Below are positions 60,808 to 64,000 of a stretch of 64,000 nt of DNA, one piece after another (the stretch's first letter is position 1; each line of letters begins with the position of its first letter). A model generated the notes under the pieces. That model was not told where the DNA came from and did not search any database. It was given only the letters and a program-made list of their open reading frames with translations. The DNA is taken from NCBI RefSeq assembly GCF_031656915.1, contig NZ_CP134227.1, positions 186,001 through 250,000 on the forward strand. Reading direction: 5' to 3'. Both the position numbers and the translations under genes were made by a program. Source of the stretch: Nocardioides marmorisolisilvae. GTDB taxonomy: Bacteria > Actinomycetota > Actinomycetes > Propionibacteriales > Nocardioidaceae.

Positions 60808-61554
60808 TCATTGGTGGATACCGCACTCGGTCTTGTTGAGCCCGGCCCATCGACCCGAGCGGGGGTCCTCCCCGGGAGCGACCCGTCGGGTGCAGGGCCA
60901 GCAGCCGATCGACGGGTAGCCGTCGTACTGGAGCGGGTTGACCAGGACGCCGTGGGTGGCGATGTAGCGCTCGACGTCCTCGTCGCTCCACCGGGCCAGC
61001 GGAGACACCTTGACCTTCTGGCGGGACTGGTCCCAGCCGACGACGGGTGCGATCACCCGGTCGTGGGTTTCGGCGCGCCTGAGCCCGGTGGCCCACGCGT
61101 CGTACGACTCGAGCGCCTGCTGCAGCGGCCGCACCTTGCGCAGGCTGCAGCACAGGTCCGGGTCGCGGGCGAAGAGGTCCTTGCCGTACGTCGCGTCCTG
61201 CTCGGCAACCGTCAACTGGGGACGGACGTCGACCAGGTTGACGGGCAGGGTGGCCTCGACGGCGTCACGGGTCCCGATCGTCTCGGCGAAGTGGTAGCCG
61301 GTGTCCAAGAAGACCACGTCGATGCCCGGCGCCACCGTCGAGACGAGGTGGGCGAGCACGCAGTCGGCCATCGAGGAGGTCACGCAGAACCGCTCGCCGA
61401 AGGTGGCCGCGGCCCACTCCACGATGTTCTCCGCCGGCGCGAGCTCGAGCTCGGCGCCGACGTGCTCGACGATCGCCCGCAACTCGGTCGGCGTGCGGCC
61501 GACGGTCTCAGAGCCCCGGCGGGCGCGCGCGGCCATCGTTGCGGCGACGGTCAT
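60808..61554 (-). CDS. cysH: APS/PAPS reductase (CysH)
   Basis: 248 residues from ATG 61554. PAPS-reductase ATP-pyrophosphatase fold (VTSSMADCVLAHLV) and the cysteine pairs CC (DLCCSLRKVRP) and CxxC (GCWPC) that bind a 4Fe-4S cluster, so the substrate is probably APS. It reduces sulfate activated by ATP sulfurylase to sulfite. Confidence 0.94.
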   Translation of the reverse strand: MTVAATMAARARRGSETVGRTPTELRAIVEHVGAELELAPAENIVEWAAATFGERFCVTSSMADCVLAHLVSTVAPGIDVVFLDTGYHFAETIGTRDAVEATLPVNLVDVRPQLTVAEQDATYGKDLFARDPDLCCSLRKVRPLQQALESYDAWATGLRRAETHDRVIAPVVGWDQSRQKVKVSPLARWSDEDVERYIATHGVLVNPLQYDGYPSIGCWPCTRRVAPGEDPRSGRWAGLNKTECGIHQ

Positions 61555-61754
61555 GATCGGCCCCCAGGACGTGCGATCTGACCGATCATCGACACCGTAA
61601 ACGCACGCAGGCACGAGCGGCACTCCCAGCCTGCGGTCGCCGCCCTCGAGCGGGGCGGGTCGTCCTGAGCGCCGGCGACGGACGCGCCCTCGTGCGGCCA
61701 GAGGTTCTCGTCGCCGCAGTAGGGGCAGTGGAAGGGAACTGCGCGCTCGGTCAT
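61551..61754 (-). CDS. small zinc-ribbon-like protein of the sulfur operon
   Basis: 67 residues from ATG 61754. Two CxxC pairs (CPYC and CRSC) separated by ~34 residues look like a zinc ribbon. Encoded between sir and cysH, overlapping cysH by 4 bp. Small proteins at this position are conserved in actinobacteria; role unknown, perhaps electron transfer or assembly. Confidence 0.85.
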   Translation of the reverse strand: MTERAVPFHCPYCGDENLWPHEGASVAGAQDDPPRSRAATAGWECRSCLRAFTVSMIGQIARPGGRS

Positions 61755-61755
61755 C

Positions 61756-63486
61756 TCACACCAGCTCCGCGACCTGCTCGCCGCGAAGGAGCACCTCGTC
61801 GGCGCGGGCGACCCAGGCGGCGAACGACTCGCCGTCCGTGCGGTCGGCGAGGTAGGCGGACACCACGCTGCTGACGTAGTCGTCGAGCGCTGCGCTGGTG
61901 ACCTTGTGGGCACGCAGCTTCCGTCCCAGCCCCTGGGTCAGGCCGATGCCGCCGCCGAGGTGGACCTGGAACCCCTCGACCTGGTTGCCGTCGTCGTCGA
62001 GGACCAGCTGGCCCTTGAGCCCGATGTCGGCGACCTGGGTGCGGGCGCACGCGTTCGGGCAGCCGTTGACGTTGACCGTGATCGGCGTGTCGATGTCGGG
62101 GAACCGGCGCTCCAGCTCGTCGATGAGCGCGCTCGCACGGTTCTTCGTGTCGACGATCGCGAGCTTGCAGAACTCGATGCCGGTGCACGCCATCGTCGAG
62201 CGTCGCCAGTGCGAGGGCCGGGCCGACAGCCCGATCACCTCCAGGTCGTCGAGCAGATCGTCGATGCGGTCGCCGGCCACGCCCAGGATCACCAGCTTCT
62301 GGTACGCCGTGAGCCGTACTCCCTGCACGTCGTACTTCTCAGCCAGGTCGCCCAGCGCGGTGAGCAGGCTGCCGCTGACCCGCCCCACCGTCGGGGTCGC
62401 CCCGACGTAGAAGAGGCCGTCCTTCTGCTCATGCACCCCGATGTGGTCGCCGTTGCCGACGCCGACCGACGGTGACTCGCCGTCGGCCAGGCGACGGTGC
62501 AGGTACTCGGTCTCGAGCACGTCGCGGAACTTCTCGATGCCCCAGTCGGCGACCAGGAACTTCAGCCGCGCGCGCGAGCGCAGCCGGCGGTAGCCGTAGT
62601 CGCGGAAGATCGAGATCACGCCCTCCCACACGTCGGCGACGTCGTCGAGCGGGATCCAGACGCCCATCTTCGCGGCGAGCATCGGATTGGTGGACAGCCC
62701 ACCGCCGACCCAGAGGTCGAACCCGGGACCGTGCTCGGGGTGCTCCACGCCCACGAACGAGACGTCATTGATCTCCGGCGCGCCGTCCAGGCTGGGGTGG
62801 CCGCTGACCGACGTCTTGAACTTGCGCGGCAGGTTCGCGTAGTCGGGGTTCGCCGCCCGCCGCCGGGTGATCTCCTGCAGCGCCGGGGTGCCGTCGATGA
62901 TCTCGTCCTTGGCGACGCCCGCCACCGGCGAGCCGAGGAAGCCGCGTGGTGAGTCACCGCAGGCCTCCTCGGTGCTCAGGCCGACCGCGGCCAGCCGGTC
63001 CCAGATCTCCGGGACGTCGCGGATGTCGATCCAGTGGTACTGGATGTTCGAGCGGTCGGTGATATCGGCGGTGTCGCGAGCGAAGTCGGTGGAGATCCCG
63101 CCGAGCGTGCGCAACGCCTGCGCGCTGAGCAGCGCGCCGTCACTGCGGACCCGCATCATGAAGTACTTGTCGTCGAGCTCCTCGGGCTCGAGGGCGCCGG
63201 TCTTGCCGCCGTCGAGCCCGGGCCGGCGCTGGGTGTAGATGCCGTACCACCGGAACCGCCCGCGCAGGTCCGCCGGGTCGATCGAGTCGAAGCCGCGCTT
63301 GGAGTAGATGTGGATGATCCGCGCCCGCACGTTGAGCGGGTTGTCGTCCTTCTTCTGCTGCTCGTTGCCGTTGAGCGGCTCGGAGTAGCCGAGGGCCCAC
63401 TGGCCCTCACCGCGCTTGGGTCGATTGCGGCCGGAGCGGCCGACCTGACCGGCACGGGCCTGTTCTGCGAGGGGGGAGGTCGTCAT
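61756..63486 (-). CDS. ferredoxin-dependent sulfite (nitrite/sulfite) reductase
   Basis: 576 residues from ATG 63486. Siroheme/4Fe-4S motif CTGIEFC followed by NGCPNAC, and duplicated nitrite/sulfite reductase halves (e.g. NIQYHWIDIRDVPEIW in part). NirA/SirA class. It reduces sulfite to sulfide for cysteine synthesis. First gene of the operon with the zinc-ribbon protein, cysH and sirB. Confidence 0.94.
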   Translation of the reverse strand: MTTSPLAEQARAGQVGRSGRNRPKRGEGQWALGYSEPLNGNEQQKKDDNPLNVRARIIHIYSKRGFDSIDPADLRGRFRWYGIYTQRRPGLDGGKTGALEPEELDDKYFMMRVRSDGALLSAQALRTLGGISTDFARDTADITDRSNIQYHWIDIRDVPEIWDRLAAVGLSTEEACGDSPRGFLGSPVAGVAKDEIIDGTPALQEITRRRAANPDYANLPRKFKTSVSGHPSLDGAPEINDVSFVGVEHPEHGPGFDLWVGGGLSTNPMLAAKMGVWIPLDDVADVWEGVISIFRDYGYRRLRSRARLKFLVADWGIEKFRDVLETEYLHRRLADGESPSVGVGNGDHIGVHEQKDGLFYVGATPTVGRVSGSLLTALGDLAEKYDVQGVRLTAYQKLVILGVAGDRIDDLLDDLEVIGLSARPSHWRRSTMACTGIEFCKLAIVDTKNRASALIDELERRFPDIDTPITVNVNGCPNACARTQVADIGLKGQLVLDDDGNQVEGFQVHLGGGIGLTQGLGRKLRAHKVTSAALDDYVSSVVSAYLADRTDGESFAAWVARADEVLLRGEQVAELV

Positions 63487-63566
63487 CAGTGTCTGTCCTG
63501 GAGTCTGGGAGCGGCGCGTGCGCGACGGCGTTGTCGCTGCACTGCGCGCCGCTGGTCGGCGGGGGA

Positions 63567-63659
63567 TCAGGCGCCGTGATGACACATCATGCTGCGGGTG
63601 CGACCGAGGTCCACGTGGCGACGAACCACGAGCCAGGTCGAGGTGGCAGCACTGATCAT
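63567..63659 (-). CDS. probable leader peptide of the sulfur operon
   Basis: A 30-codon frame (ATG 63659, or shorter from GTG 63629) ends MMCHHGA at TGA 63567, 80 bp upstream of sir. It contains RRHVDLGRT followed by Ser and Cys, resembling the RRxHxDLxR...C leader peptides found upstream of actinobacterial sulfur genes. No clear RBS is seen. Cys-codon attenuation or leader-based sensing is a plausible role. The rest of 63487-63790 contains nothing else I can support. Confidence 0.6.
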   Translation of the reverse strand: MISAATSTWLVVRRHVDLGRTRSMMCHHGA

Positions 63660-63777
63660 GGACCGAAGTCTCATCCTGCGGACACCAGAACCACAAACAC
63701 GAATCTCATGCCGTGAGACGGCCGTCCGGGATTTGGTACGACGGCTCCGCGCCACCGACCGCCCGGCGCGTGACCCC

Positions 63778-63783
63778 TAGGCT
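63778..63783 (+). promoter_or_regulatory. leaderless promoter (TAGGCT) of glyA
   Basis: TAGGCT ends seven bases before ATG 63791, the same arrangement as for ppk2. Confidence 0.55.
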
Positions 63784-63790
63784 GATCGGC

Positions 63791-64000
63791 ATGAGCGACG
63801 TACACGCGGCAGAAACCCCTGTTTCCAGCGCGGATCCGGCCGTCAGCCCGGATGCGGAATCCCTCGCGAAGACCGCCTCGACCGCCTACGACGCGGCCCT
63901 CGAGGTGATCGCCGCGGTGGAGCCGCGTGTGGCGGAGGCCACACGCAAGGAGCTCGCCGACCAGCGCGGCTCGCTGAAGCTGATCGCCTCGGAGAACTAC
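63791..64000 (+). CDS. glyA: serine hydroxymethyltransferase, 5' part
   Basis: Seventy residues are visible from ATG 63791 before the window ends. After an unusually long, Ala/Ser-rich N-terminal arm (about 40 residues), the typical start of SHMT appears: [23 protein letters not shown] interconverts serine and glycine with tetrahydrofolate. Leaderless promoter upstream; divergent from the sulfur operon. Confidence 0.88.
   Translation, partial: MSDVHAAETPVSSADPAVSPDAESLAKTASTAYDAALEVIAAVEPRVAEATRKELADQRGSLKLIASENY

Noticed and set aside
63487-63790. A SAM or cobalamin riboswitch ahead of the sulfur operon.
   Set aside because: No S-box, SAM-II/SAM-IV or B12-box motif could be seen; only the short leader ORF is supported.
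1-64000. CRISPR arrays, tRNA, rRNA, insertion sequences or prophage genes.
   Set aside because: No array-like spaced repeats, tRNA-like cloverleaf, transposase, integrase or phage structural motifs were seen in a read of the whole window.

Overview
The window is high-GC actinobacterial chromosome, most likely from Nocardioides or a close relative. Pointers are the dense GTG/TTG starts, the many leaderless promoters (TAnnnT followed 6-7 nt later by the start codon), a ClgR-like regulator, DUF3000 beside RNase D, the coproporphyrin-type haem genes hemQ and hemY, and split NHEJ genes (LigC plus a stand-alone LigD-type polymerase). Genus is inferred from gene content only. I see no tRNA, rRNA, CRISPR array, prophage or insertion sequence. 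The region reads as ordinary core and accessory chromosome.

Left part (1-16 kb). The window opens inside a DnaQ/GIY-YIG exonuclease gene, followed by a membrane protein and a small Cys-rich protein. A c-di-AMP (ydaO-type) riboswitch then leads an NlpC/P60 cell-wall hydrolase, which overlaps a lipoprotein HExxH peptidase and is followed by an M48 membrane protease. On the minus strand, 6.6-15.8 kb is a Tad/Flp pilus locus: cpaB, tadZ, tadA, a VWA-TadB fusion, tadC, a NarL-type sensor kinase and regulator, and two Flp pilins.

Middle (16-34 kb). A FadD-type acyl-CoA synthetase is followed by a four-gene operon (SRPBCC, ArsA-like ATPase with HSP20 domain, small Cys protein, ROK glucokinase). Next come an esterase, PlsC, a MOSC protein and a ClgR-like regulator. 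A dormancy-type module sits at 24.8-29.8 kb: a Tgs-like wax ester/triacylglycerol synthase, a PNPOx-fold protein, a DosS-like GAF kinase, a DoxX-like membrane protein and a DosR-like regulator, with DosR-box-like palindromes upstream of the divergent pair and of doxX. A GMC alcohol oxidase and an aldehyde dehydrogenase form an alcohol-to-acid operon.

Right part (34-64 kb). Here are DUF2237 and DUF402 genes, a Baeyer-Villiger-like monooxygenase with an SDR under a divergent TetR regulator, the 1260-aa helicase HrpA, an orphan PemK/MazF-like protein, two lipoproteins, RNase D/DUF3000, and haem genes hemE, hemY and hemQ. Further on are msrB, the LigD-Pol and LigC genes flanking a sugar transporter, and a PPK2-HipA-like kinase-DUF3037 operon. 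An assimilatory sulfur operon (sir, zinc-ribbon protein, cysH, sirohydrochlorin chelatase) lies downstream of a short Cys-containing leader ORF. The window ends in the start of glyA.

The non-coding elements I consider most worth following are the riboswitch, the sulfur leader peptide, a related pair of palindromic elements each lying between convergent genes (35.2 and 59.9 kb), the 29-bp symmetrical ligC/ppk2 divergent promoter, and a degenerate duplication of the hemY 3' end in front of hemQ.
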